Source of the DNA: Paraburkholderia sediminicola
Lineage (GTDB): Bacteria; Pseudomonadota; Gammaproteobacteria; Burkholderiales; Burkholderiaceae
DNA length: 64,000 nt
NCBI RefSeq assembly: GCF_902859805.1
Contig: NZ_CADIKC010000003.1
Location: forward strand, 734,301 to 798,300
Direction: 5' to 3'
Shown here: in pieces, positions 28,767 through 36,749 of the stretch
How the letters are laid out: each line of letters opens with the position of its first letter
Numbering within the stretch: position 1 is the first letter of the stretch
Position numbers and translations under genes: made by a program
The notes under the pieces: generated by a model
Seen by the model: the letters and a program-made list of their open reading frames with translations, nothing else
Told to the model about the DNA's origin: nothing
Database searches by the model: none

Positions 28767-29549
28767 ATGAAGTCGATTCGTTCCATTCTGCTGATCGCGC
28801 TGCTGCAAGCGGTGACCCTGAGCCCGGCATTCGCTGCTGACGAGCTCGCGCAGATCAAGTCCGCGGGCGTGTTCAAGATCGGCACCGAAGGCACCTACGC
28901 ACCGTTCACGTTCCACGATGAATCCGGCAAGCTGACCGGCTTCGATGTCGAGATCGGCACTGAGATCGCAAAGCGCCTGGGCGTCAAGCCGCAATTCGTC
29001 GAAGGCAAATGGGACGGCCTGATCGCCGGTCTCGACGTGAACCGCTATGACGCGGTGATCAACGAAGTCGCTGTCACCGACGCACGCAAGGCGAAGTACG
29101 AATTCTCGGACCCGTACATCACCTCGCACGCGGCGCTGATCGTGCGTTCGGACAACACGACGATCAAGACGTTTGACGACCTGAAGGGCAAGAAGTCGGC
29201 GAATACGCTGACCAGCAACTTCGGCAAGATCGCGGCCGCACACGGTGCCGAAGTGATTCCCGTCCAGGGCTTCAACGAATCGGTCGACCTGCTGACCTCG
29301 GGCCGCGTCGATGCGACCGTCAACGATTCGCTGTCGTTCCTTGATTTCAAGAAGCACAAGCCGGACGCGAAGGTGAAGATCGCCGCGCTCGATACGTCGG
29401 CTGACAGCAGCGACAAGTCCGCGGTGCTGATCCGCAAGGGCAGTCCGGAATTGCAGGCGGCCATCAACAAGGCGCTCGCCGACATCAAGAAAGACGGCAC
29501 TTACGCGAAGATTTCGCAGAAGTACTTTGGTAAAGACGTCTCCCAATAA
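28767..29549 (+). CDS. amino-acid (cystine-type) ABC transporter, substrate-binding protein
   Basis: A 260-residue periplasmic family 3 solute-binding protein. A signal peptide ends at AFAAD; the mature part begins IKSAGVFKIGTEGTYAPFTFHD and continues with LTGFDVEIGTEIAKRLG and the ligand-site segment VAVTDARKAKYEFSDPY. It resembles TcyA/FliY cystine-binding proteins most. It is followed by a permease and an ATPase, giving a compact three-gene importer. The neighbouring pyrimidine operon does not by itself change the predicted substrate. Confidence 0.88.
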   Translation: MKSIRSILLIALLQAVTLSPAFAADELAQIKSAGVFKIGTEGTYAPFTFHDESGKLTGFDVEIGTEIAKRLGVKPQFVEGKWDGLIAGLDVNRYDAVINEVAVTDARKAKYEFSDPYITSHAALIVRSDNTTIKTFDDLKGKKSANTLTSNFGKIAAAHGAEVIPVQGFNESVDLLTSGRVDATVNDSLSFLDFKKHKPDAKVKIAALDTSADSSDKSAVLIRKGSPELQAAINKALADIKKDGTYAKISQKYFGKDVSQ

Positions 29550-29571
29550 GCGTCATCTGCGAGTCTGAATC

Positions 29572-30249
29572 ATGCCGGCATGGTTGCATCTGATGGCGCA
29601 GTCGCTGTGGCCCCTGCTGTATGCGGGGCTCGTCTTTACCGTGCCGCTCACGCTGGCATCGTTTGCGATCGGAATCGTGCTCGCGTTTATCGTCGCGCTG
29701 GTCCGGCTATTCGGGCCGCGGTGGGCGATCGCGTGCGTACGTTTCTACGTGTGGCTGTTTCGCGGCTCGCCGTTACTCGTGCAACTGTTCGTGATTTTCT
29801 ACGGACTACCGAACGTGGGCATCGTGCTCGATCCGTTGACGGCGGCGATCATCGGCTTTTCGCTGAACGTTGGCGCGTATAACTCGGAAGTGATACGCGG
29901 CGTGATCGAGTCGATCCCGAAGGGCCAGTGGGAAGCGGCGTACTCGATGGGCATGACGCGCGAACAGGCGCTGCGCCGCGCGATCTTGCCGCAGGCCGCG
30001 CGCGTCGCGTTGCCACCGCTGTCGAATTCGTTCATCGCCTTGGTGAAGGACACCTCGCTTGCCGCGGTGCTGACGGTGCCCGAGGTATTTCAGGCAGCGC
30101 AGCGAATCGCATCCGTGACCTATGAACCATTGATTCTCTATACAGAGGCAGCGCTGGTTTATCTTGTGTTCAGTTCGGTACTGTCGTCGGCGCAAGTCCG
30201 GCTCGAGCGCAAGTTCGGCCGTCACGCACTTTTCCATGCGGGCAACTGA
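29572..30249 (+). CDS. amino-acid ABC transporter, permease
   Basis: A 225-residue HisM/TcyL-type inner-membrane permease with about five hydrophobic segments. The ATPase-coupling EAA loop is seen as KGQWEAAYSMGMTREQALRRAILPQAARVALPP in part. It starts 22 bases after the binding-protein gene, and its stop shares a base with the start of the ATPase gene (TGATG overlap), so the pair is translationally coupled. Confidence 0.92.
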   Translation: MPAWLHLMAQSLWPLLYAGLVFTVPLTLASFAIGIVLAFIVALVRLFGPRWAIACVRFYVWLFRGSPLLVQLFVIFYGLPNVGIVLDPLTAAIIGFSLNVGAYNSEVIRGVIESIPKGQWEAAYSMGMTREQALRRAILPQAARVALPPLSNSFIALVKDTSLAAVLTVPEVFQAAQRIASVTYEPLILYTEAALVYLVFSSVLSSAQVRLERKFGRHALFHAGN

Positions 30250-31022
30250 TGATTCGACTGGAAAAAATCGACAAGTACTTCGGCGAGAATCGGGTGTTGA
30301 ACTCGGTGGATCTGCAACTCGCCTCGGGCAACGTCACCGCGCTGATTGGCCCATCCGGCAGCGGCAAGAGTACGCTGCTGCGCTGCGTGAACCTGCTGGA
30401 AATCCCGGAATCTGGATCACTTCAGGTTGGCGACCAGCGCCTCGAATTCAGCCGTGACCACAAGCCACCGCGCGAGGAGGTGCTGACGATCCGCCGCCGC
30501 ACCGGCATGGTATTCCAGAACTTCCAGTTGTTTCCGCACTTGACGGTACGCCAGAACGTCATGGAAGGCTTGCTGACCGTACAGAAGTGGGACAAGGAAA
30601 AGGCGCGAGTACGAGCAGACGAATTGCTGGAGAAGGTCGGCATCGCCCAAAAAGCGGACGCATGGCCCTCAACACTTTCCGGCGGCCAGCAGCAGCGCGT
30701 AGCAATAGCGCGAGCGCTGGCTCCATCGCCGGAAGTATTGTTGTGCGACGAACCCACCTCGGCACTGGATCCCGGACTGGCCGCGGAGGTAGTAGACGTA
30801 CTCAAGCAGCTCGCCACAGAAGGCATGACGATGTTAATGGCGACACACGATTTGCGTCTGGCTGCGACGATTGCACGAGACGTAGTGTTTCTGAACAACG
30901 GCGTGATAGTCGAGGCGGGCCCATCACGGGACGTCTTCATGAATCCGCGGGAACCGGAAACGGAGCGCTTCGTATCCACGCTGACACACAGCTTGCCAGA
31001 CGCATGGACAGAGCGAAGCTAA
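30249..31022 (+). CDS. amino-acid ABC transporter, ATP-binding protein
   Basis: A 257-residue ABC ATPase. Walker A is GPSGSGKST (about residues 34-42), the signature is LSGGQQQRVAIARAL, Walker B is VLLCDEPTSALDP and the switch His lies in LMATHDLRLA. The sequence resembles the TcyN/GlnQ group of polar amino-acid importers. It is coupled to the preceding permease gene and ends the operon. Confidence 0.94.
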   Translation: MIRLEKIDKYFGENRVLNSVDLQLASGNVTALIGPSGSGKSTLLRCVNLLEIPESGSLQVGDQRLEFSRDHKPPREEVLTIRRRTGMVFQNFQLFPHLTVRQNVMEGLLTVQKWDKEKARVRADELLEKVGIAQKADAWPSTLSGGQQQRVAIARALAPSPEVLLCDEPTSALDPGLAAEVVDVLKQLATEGMTMLMATHDLRLAATIARDVVFLNNGVIVEAGPSRDVFMNPREPETERFVSTLTHSLPDAWTERS

Positions 31023-31298
31023 CTGAAGAGAGGGAAGAGCGGGAGCAAATTCTGTGTATCGATCTCCAGCAGCGGAGCACAAAAAAGAGGGACGCCAAAG
31101 CGCCCCTCAAGAAAAATACAAAACTGCTCCACTGGTTTCCCAGCAGACTCTTCCGACGAGCACATGGTGCGAGTCGGGAAGAATGACACCCTTGTCACAA
31201 GTGCATGCAGGTGCACGAACCCAGATTCCAGTCGCACCACTACCCGCAGCAGACCACGGCCCCCACTTAGCAGGAGTGGTTTGAGCCGCTTTCTTTTG

Positions 31299-31389
31299 CC
31301 TACTTTTCTTTGCGGCAAGCAAAGAAAAGTAGGTGCCGCCCCGCACAGGGGCAACGCTAATAGACCACTACCAAAACAAGGAAAGGCAC
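31299..31389. repeat. intergenic repeat element with perfect hairpin
   Basis: A 15-base perfect stem (CCTACTTTTCTTTGC / GCAAAGAAAAGTAGG, loop of 5) at 31299-31333, followed by a conserved 56-base arm 31334-31389. The 56-base arm recurs in inverse orientation at 63834-63889 with one mismatch. The element lies between the convergent ABC-transporter and leuA genes. The remaining gap 31023-31298 also contains a weaker hairpin around 31091-31113 and no gene. Confidence 0.85.
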
Positions 31390-31438
31390 GAAGGCCAGAA
31401 CAAGGAAAGCCACCAAACCCAGATCAGGAAAAAAAACC

Positions 31439-33157
31439 TCAAACCGCCAACCGCTCCGCGTCACCAGCAAGCGCGACCTCAAAAAACCGCCCTTGCGCAT
31501 CAGCACCACACCGAGCATAGGCTCGATTAACCCCACTAATAACAGCCCGAATAGAAGCAGTCACCAGGTTGGCATCAATCCCAACTCCGAAAGCACTCCC
31601 AGCCACATCAGCCCCAGCCATCTCAGCGACAGCAACAGCCCGCGCATCAGCGCCCTGGGTCAAGGCACGCTCTTCATAATGCTGAATCCGCACCGGCACC
31701 CCAATAGCATGCATCAACGCATCAAGCGGCCCATTCCCTTCACCACTCAACACGCGCCGCGAGCCATTGATATCGACGGTGAGCTTGATATGTTCCCGAT
31801 CGCCGCGCTCCGACAGACTATGTCCAACATAATGAATCGGCTCAGCGCTATGCACATACTCCTGCTGGAACAATTCCCAGATCTGCGAGGGCGTCACTTC
31901 CTGCCCGCTATCATCGGTATAGCGCTGCACAGCCGAACTAAAATCAACCTGCAGGCGCCGCGGCAACACAACCCCGTAACCCTGCTCGAGCAAATAAGCA
32001 ATTCCGCCCTTGCCTGACTGACTATTCACCCGAATCACCGAGTCATAGGTGCGGCCAAGATCGCTAGGATCGATCGGCATATAAGGCACTTCCCACACCG
32101 CATCCGGTTTTTGCACGGCAAAACCCTTCTTGATTGCGTCCTGATGCGAACCGGAGAACGCGGTGAACACCAGATCGCCGACATACGGATGGCGCGGATG
32201 CACCGGCAACTGCGTGCATTCCTCAGCAGTCCGCGCGACTTCATTGATATTCGAAAAGTCGAGTTCAGGATCCACACCCTGCGTGTACAGATTCAACGCG
32301 AGCGTCACGAGATCGACATTGCCGGTACGTTCGCCATTGCCGAACAAACACCCTTCGACGCGATCCGCTCCCGCCATCACCGCCAGTTCCGCGGCAGCCA
32401 CGGCTGTGCCTCGGTCGTTATGCGGATGCACGGAAACGATCAACGAATCGCGACGCGCGAGATTACGATGCATCCATTCGATCTGGTCTGCGTAGACGTT
32501 CGGCGTAGCCATTTCGACGGTAGCGGGCAGGTTGACGATCGCTTTGTGCTCAGGCGTCGGTTGCCAGATGTCGAATACGGCGTCGCATACTTCCTTAGCG
32601 AATTCGAGCTCGGTGCCGCTGAATACTTCCGGGCTGTATTGCAACGTGAAGTGCGTTTCCGGCGTGGCGTCGGCGAGACGCTTCATCGTGCGCGCGGCAT
32701 TCTGCGCGAGTTCTTTCACGCCGCTCTTTTCGAGGCCGAATACGATGCGGCGGAATTCCGGTGCGGTGGCGTTGTACAGGTGGACGATAGCGCGTGGTGC
32801 GCCACGCAAGGATTCGAAGGTGCGTTCGATCAGGTCGTCGCGGGCTTGCGTCAACACTTCGATGGTGACGTCGTCGGGGATGTGCCCACCTTCGATCAAC
32901 TCACGCACGAAATTGAAGTCGGTCTGCGAGGCAGACGGAAATGCGACTTCAATTTCCTTGAAGCCGATCTGCACCAGCGTCTTGAACATGCGCATCTTGC
33001 GTTGCGCGTTCATCGGCTCGAACAGCGCCTGGTTGCCGTCACGCAGATCGGTACTCATCCAGATCGGCGCACGCGTGATGACGCGCGACGGCCACTGGCG
33101 GTCGGTCAAATTGATGGGCTTGAACGAGTGGTACTTGGTAGCAGGGTTCTTCAACAT
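31439..33157 (-). CDS. leuA: 2-isopropylmalate synthase (long form)
   Basis: A 572-residue LeuA that condenses acetyl-CoA with 2-ketoisovalerate, committing carbon to leucine. The TIM-barrel start [20 protein letters not shown] carries the catalytic Arg-Asp pair, [15 protein letters not shown] the metal His residues, and the C-terminal regulatory domain ([20 protein letters not shown]) senses leucine. The ATG at 33157 (MLKNPATKY) has AAGGA eight bases upstream; the earlier ATG at 33166 does not. It is preceded by a leucine-rich leader ORF, so attenuation is likely in addition to feedback inhibition. Confidence 0.95.
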   Translation of the reverse strand: MLKNPATKYHSFKPINLTDRQWPSRVITRAPIWMSTDLRDGNQALFEPMNAQRKMRMFKTLVQIGFKEIEVAFPSASQTDFNFVRELIEGGHIPDDVTIEVLTQARDDLIERTFESLRGAPRAIVHLYNATAPEFRRIVFGLEKSGVKELAQNAARTMKRLADATPETHFTLQYSPEVFSGTELEFAKEVCDAVFDIWQPTPEHKAIVNLPATVEMATPNVYADQIEWMHRNLARRDSLIVSVHPHNDRGTAVAAAELAVMAGADRVEGCLFGNGERTGNVDLVTLALNLYTQGVDPELDFSNINEVARTAEECTQLPVHPRHPYVGDLVFTAFSGSHQDAIKKGFAVQKPDAVWEVPYMPIDPSDLGRTYDSVIRVNSQSGKGGIAYLLEQGYGVVLPRRLQVDFSSAVQRYTDDSGQEVTPSQIWELFQQEYVHSAEPIHYVGHSLSERGDREHIKLTVDINGSRRVLSGEGNGPLDALMHAIGVPVRIQHYEERALTQGADARAVAVAEMAGADVAGSAFGVGIDANLVTASIRAVISGVNRAYARCGADAQGRFFEVALAGDAERLAV

Positions 33158-33192
33158 TTTCATCATCCTTGGGATCGATCAACCTGGGTTGT

Positions 33193-33239
33193 CGACCGGA
33201 CGACGAAAAGACAAAGCATGGCCGCCGGTCGGAAACCGG
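33193..33239 (-). promoter_or_regulatory. candidate attenuator structure in the leuA leader
   Basis: On the leftward transcript, CGACCGG (33231-33225) can pair either with CCGGT just upstream (33239-33235) to make a short hairpin followed by a U-rich stretch, or with CCGGTCG downstream (33199-33193). Mutually exclusive pairing of this kind, after a leucine-rich leader ORF, is what attenuation needs; the U tract is weak. Confidence 0.4.
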
Positions 33240-33282
33240 GGCTGGGTCAGTTACTGGGGAATTGAGCGGTGCTTCGGGTGTA

Positions 33283-33381
33283 TCAGATGGAAGCGCGCAG
33301 CAGCAGACCTAGCCCGGTAGAGCGGGCTAGTAGTAGCGATAGGATGGTCTGGGCGCGGTACATAGTGCGCAATAGGAACAT
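33283..33381 (-). CDS. leuL: leucine leader peptide for leuA attenuation
   Basis: A 32-codon ORF 125 bases upstream of leuA on the same strand encodes MFLLRTMYRAQTILSLLLAR and then STGLGLLLRASI. Ten of its 32 residues are Leu, including two triplets, and six of the ten Leu codons are CTA, which is rarely used in GC-rich burkholderias. Within the ORF, 33309-33330 forms an 8-base perfect stem. These are the hallmarks of a ribosome-stalling leader that senses charged tRNA-Leu. It was too short for routine gene calling. Confidence 0.82.
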   Translation of the reverse strand: MFLLRTMYRAQTILSLLLARSTGLGLLLRASI

Positions 33382-33481
33382 ATTATTAGGATCGCGTCAA
33401 GCGCCGGTGAGGTGAGGCGCGTACCGGCCGGAACGGCCTATCCCGGCTGGCGCGCGCTGAAACCCGGGCCGGTCGTGCGTG

Positions 33482-34360
33482 TTACCTGGGTTTCACGAAG
33501 CGCAAGGTCATGCGATCCGATTCGCCGATTGCGGCGTACTTCGCGCGGTCGACGTCGTGGCCTTCGTACGTGGGCGGCAGCGACCACACACCGTGCGGAT
33601 AGTTTTTCGTGTCGCGCGGATTGCTGTTCACCTCGCTTTGGGCCGCCAGTTCGAAACCTGCCGCTCGCGCATGTTCGATGACATAGGCTTCAGTCACGTA
33701 GCCGCTGTCGATGGTTTGTTGCAGCGACGTGCCCGGCGCCGCGCGATGTTCCTCGACGCCGAGGATGCCGCCGGGTTTGAGTGCCGTGTAAAAGGCGCGC
33801 AGATTGGCGTCGATCTGCCCGTCCTTGATCCAGTTGTGGATATTGCGGAAGGTCAGCACCTGGTCAACGCTGCCATCGGCCGGAAAGCCGCTGAACTGGC
33901 CTGCTCGCAGCGTGCCGACCACCACGTTGCCATAGATAGCCGGCGTGGCTGCCAGCTTGTGCGCGAATGACGCCCGGCCAGCCTGCTCTTCCGCCGCCGA
34001 CGCAGCGTCCGGGCTGTCGTATTGCGCCTCGTACAGCTTGCCGTGGTCGTGCAGATAGGGCGCGAGTATCTCCGTGTACCAGCCGCCGCCGGGTGCGATC
34101 TCCAGCACGGTTTGCGACGACGTCACGCCGAAGAACTGCAGCGTTTCCTTCGGATGGCGGTAGACATCGCGTGCGCGGTTCCTGTCGCTACGCTGTGGCC
34201 CCGAAATGGCGGCATCGAGCGAGGTGGAATCGGCCGCCGTGAACGAGGCCGGTGCCGTCGGAGCGGCGCAGGCGGCTAGCAGCAGCGCCGCGCTCAGTGC
34301 CACGAGCGTGGAACGCAGCGCGCGGGCCTGGGGAGTGGAGTGGGTATTCATGGCAGCCAT
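33482..34360 (-). CDS. exported lipoprotein with class I methyltransferase fold
   Basis: A roughly 292-residue protein. The N-terminus has a signal peptide with lipobox LLAAC, so the product should be lipidated and outside the cytoplasm. The rest is a class I SAM-dependent methyltransferase-like domain: VLEIAPGGGWYTEILAPYL (motif I), VDQVLTFRNIHNW and LKPGGILGVEEHRA. It resembles the COG4798-type predicted methyltransferases. S-adenosylmethionine is not known to be available in the periplasm, so either another ligand is used or the domain is not catalytic. The start (34360 or 34351) is ambiguous. No operon partner is evident. Confidence 0.82.
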   Translation of the reverse strand: MAAMNTHSTPQARALRSTLVALSAALLLAACAAPTAPASFTAADSTSLDAAISGPQRSDRNRARDVYRHPKETLQFFGVTSSQTVLEIAPGGGWYTEILAPYLHDHGKLYEAQYDSPDAASAAEEQAGRASFAHKLAATPAIYGNVVVGTLRAGQFSGFPADGSVDQVLTFRNIHNWIKDGQIDANLRAFYTALKPGGILGVEEHRAAPGTSLQQTIDSGYVTEAYVIEHARAAGFELAAQSEVNSNPRDTKNYPHGVWSLPPTYEGHDVDRAKYAAIGESDRMTLRFVKPR

Positions 34361-34643
34361 TATCGGGCGCGATCCGCCTGGAAAGAAATCGCCAATCGGC
34401 ATAACGATATGCGCTTGAGGTATTTGCTGTGTCCTGGTAGTCCCGCATCCTCGCGGCTTAGTTCAGCGCACGGGGCACCCGGTTCGGCAGTTTTGCGGCG
34501 GGCGGGCAGATTTTGCCGAATCCGAAAGACGAGGTAGCGCGTATAAATGATGTGATCAGCGTCTGCCGCGCGCTGGTGCGCCTGTACTGGAATCGCGGAC
34601 ATGATTGTCTTTCATTTCACTTTGCACTTAGCCGGAGGTCGGT

Positions 34644-34973
34644 ATGAAACGAACATCGAGGTCGTCGAGAGTAGTGGGGGTTCTGCTGTGCGCGGTTGCT
34701 TGCGGCGTCGCCACGCAGGTTGGCGCACAGGGCCTGAGCGTGCAGGACGACATCAACGCGCCGCAAAACAGTACCCGTGTGATGCCGAACGCGGCGCGTG
34801 GCAGCGAATATCCCACGCACGGTAACCAGCAGGCGGGCGAGTTGAATCTGAATCCGACCGATCCGCGCGCGCAACTGGTCAATGGGTTGCCGAACAACAC
34901 CCAGTCGGGTGGTTACGGTTCGCCGCTCGCCGGCGTACGCACCTACGTGCAGCCGCAAATGCCGTCGAACTGA
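34644..34973 (+). CDS. small secreted protein, unknown function
   Basis: A 109-residue protein with a signal peptide ending near GAQG and a mature part rich in Asn, Gln, Gly and Pro without cysteines or a recognisable domain. GGAGG precedes the ATG, which supports its being a real gene. It lies between the divergent methyltransferase-like lipoprotein gene and the convergent CadD gene and has no operon partner. Confidence 0.7.
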   Translation: MKRTSRSSRVVGVLLCAVACGVATQVGAQGLSVQDDINAPQNSTRVMPNAARGSEYPTHGNQQAGELNLNPTDPRAQLVNGLPNNTQSGGYGSPLAGVRTYVQPQMPSN

Positions 34974-35136
34974 GCGTTCGCGCCGGCGACAGTCGGTCGT
35001 GCTGCATCGCGCGCTGGCAGCAGCGCATCCCGGCACGGACTGCAGGATTTCTGGTTTGGACCCGGATTCAGGCCACGCAGGCTTTCAGGTTCAGGTGTGG
35101 CCACCTCACTGCCCGGCGACTGGATCGCGGTCCGCC

Positions 35137-35781
35137 TCAGATACCGAACACGATCCGTAAGGTATCGTTCTGCACGATCACCGAGACGCCAATGACCAGC
35201 AGGATCAGCGGCAGCAACGCGGTACCGTAGCGGCGGATCGGCGCGCCCAGCAACGGATGCTCCACCAGCCACACCGCGCCTGCGCACCACAGGCCGATCA
35301 TGACGACGAACACGAGCGAAATGAACATGCCCTCACTATGCGAATGACTCGCGTACAGGGGCACGTAGACGGCCAGATTGTCCGAGCCATTGGCGACCGC
35401 CACGCACGCGACTGTCCACCATGACGAGCCTGGGCCGGCCGTAGCCGCCGTAGCCGGGCTGGCTGGTGAACGCGTGTGCGCCGTGGCCTGCGCCTCTTGC
35501 ACCTGATCCGCGTTGCCGGGACGAAAGCGAGCCCATGCTTTGCTCAGACCTACGCCGATCGGCAAGATACCGAGCAGCCCGACATAGCCGGCAGGTAAGC
35601 GGGTCAACAATGCGGCGAGCAGAATCGACCCCACGATCAAGATCAGCGAACCGGCAAACTGCCCGGCGATCACGCGCCGACGCTGGCCGCCCGTTTCCGC
35701 GAGGAAGGCGAGCAGCACGAAAAGGTTGTCGATGTTAGTCGCGGCGTAGGCGGCGACGGCGAGCAGGGCAAGGCTGAACAT
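35137..35781 (-). CDS. CadD-family cadmium-resistance-type permease
   Basis: A 214-residue membrane protein of the LysE-superfamily CadD group. The opening AAYAATNIDNLFVLLAFLAE and the later CVAVANGSDNLAVYVPLYA are the paired Asp/Asn-containing transmembrane motifs of the family. About six hydrophobic segments are present, with a hydrophilic loop in the middle. Export of cadmium or another divalent cation is inferred from family only. The 302-base interval to the next gene (35782-36083) shows no recognisable element. Confidence 0.82.
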   Translation of the reverse strand: MFSLALLAVAAYAATNIDNLFVLLAFLAETGGQRRRVIAGQFAGSLILIVGSILLAALLTRLPAGYVGLLGILPIGVGLSKAWARFRPGNADQVQEAQATAHTRSPASPATAATAGPGSSWWTVACVAVANGSDNLAVYVPLYASHSHSEGMFISLVFVVMIGLWCAGAVWLVEHPLLGAPIRRYGTALLPLILLVIGVSVIVQNDTLRIVFGI

Positions 35782-36083
35782 GCGGGAAAGCCGGTCAATG
35801 CGCAGTGGGAAAACGGATCCTTACCCATGATGTGGACAAGGCTGAAGAGGCGGCGGCGCGCCGCAGCATAGCGGCCGGTCAACACGATGCCGATCCAGGG
35901 CGCCGCGGTCAAGCCGTCTCTTTGTCGTCTCTTTGTCTTGTGCGATGCGCGGATCGGCCATTCCTTGCGCGGTGCCGCGTCACGGTCTCCGGCCTTCTGC
36001 CTGTGTCGCTCCGTGGGCGGCGGCGGTGCCGATCCGTCGGCCCGTAAGCTACAATTGCCGACGGCTTGCAAAACGGAACATCA

Positions 36084-36680
36084 ATGAAAGTTCGGATTCT
36101 CTCTATCGCCTGCGTCACGACTGCTGCAGCGCTGCTGGCGGCCTGCACGGCCGTCTACAAGAACTCGGATGCATGCGAGCAGTTGATGCGAAGCAAGCTG
36201 GCTGAAACGTCGTCGCCGGATACGTTGAAGATTGCCCATACGGGCACCGCTATCGACGGCTCCCGGGTGGTCGTCGAAGGATCGATCGAGCATGTGATGA
36301 CGGCTTCGGAGGTTGCGGCTGCTTCGGCGGCATCCGCGGCGGCATCCGCCGCGAAACTGGCGAATGCGCCTCAGCCGGCTTCCGGCGTGCGCGCGGCGTC
36401 CGGTGTGTCAGTGGCGCAGGGGGCTTCCTCGGCTTCGGCCGCGGCGGCTGCCTCAGGCGTGACGGCTGCGGCAGCTTCAGGTGCGACGGCAGCTTCGGCG
36501 AGCCTCGCTGCCTCGGGGGGCGCCACAGTTTCGCTCAAATCGGCCAAGCCGAAGAAGGTCAATACGGCCGCGGCAGCGGAGTGCACGTTCCACGGCTCCG
36601 CGCTGAGCGTATTCAGCTGGTTGGCGCCTGCAAAGCTCGCCACGCCTGCCCCTGCTGCTGCGAGCGAAGCTGCCGAATAA
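36084..36680 (+). CDS. Ala/Ser-rich lipoprotein, unknown function
   Basis: A 198-residue protein with signal and lipobox LLAAC at about residues 18-22. A short ordered N-terminal part (KNSDACEQLMRSKLAETSSPDTLKIAHTG in part, two Cys and a beta-rich segment) is followed by a long low-complexity region of Ala-Ser-Gly repeats and then a basic PKK segment and a short C-terminal region with Cys. The start at 36084 puts a basic residue just before the signal. No family recognised. Confidence 0.7.
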   Translation: MKVRILSIACVTTAAALLAACTAVYKNSDACEQLMRSKLAETSSPDTLKIAHTGTAIDGSRVVVEGSIEHVMTASEVAAASAASAAASAAKLANAPQPASGVRAASGVSVAQGASSASAAAAASGVTAAAASGATAASASLAASGGATVSLKSAKPKKVNTAAAAECTFHGSALSVFSWLAPAKLATPAPAAASEAAE

Positions 36681-36749
36681 AGCCTTGCTCGCAACGGGCG
36701 CAGCCAGCCTTAGCTAGCGCCTGCTCAACCGCAAATCGTAAACCGCGAG

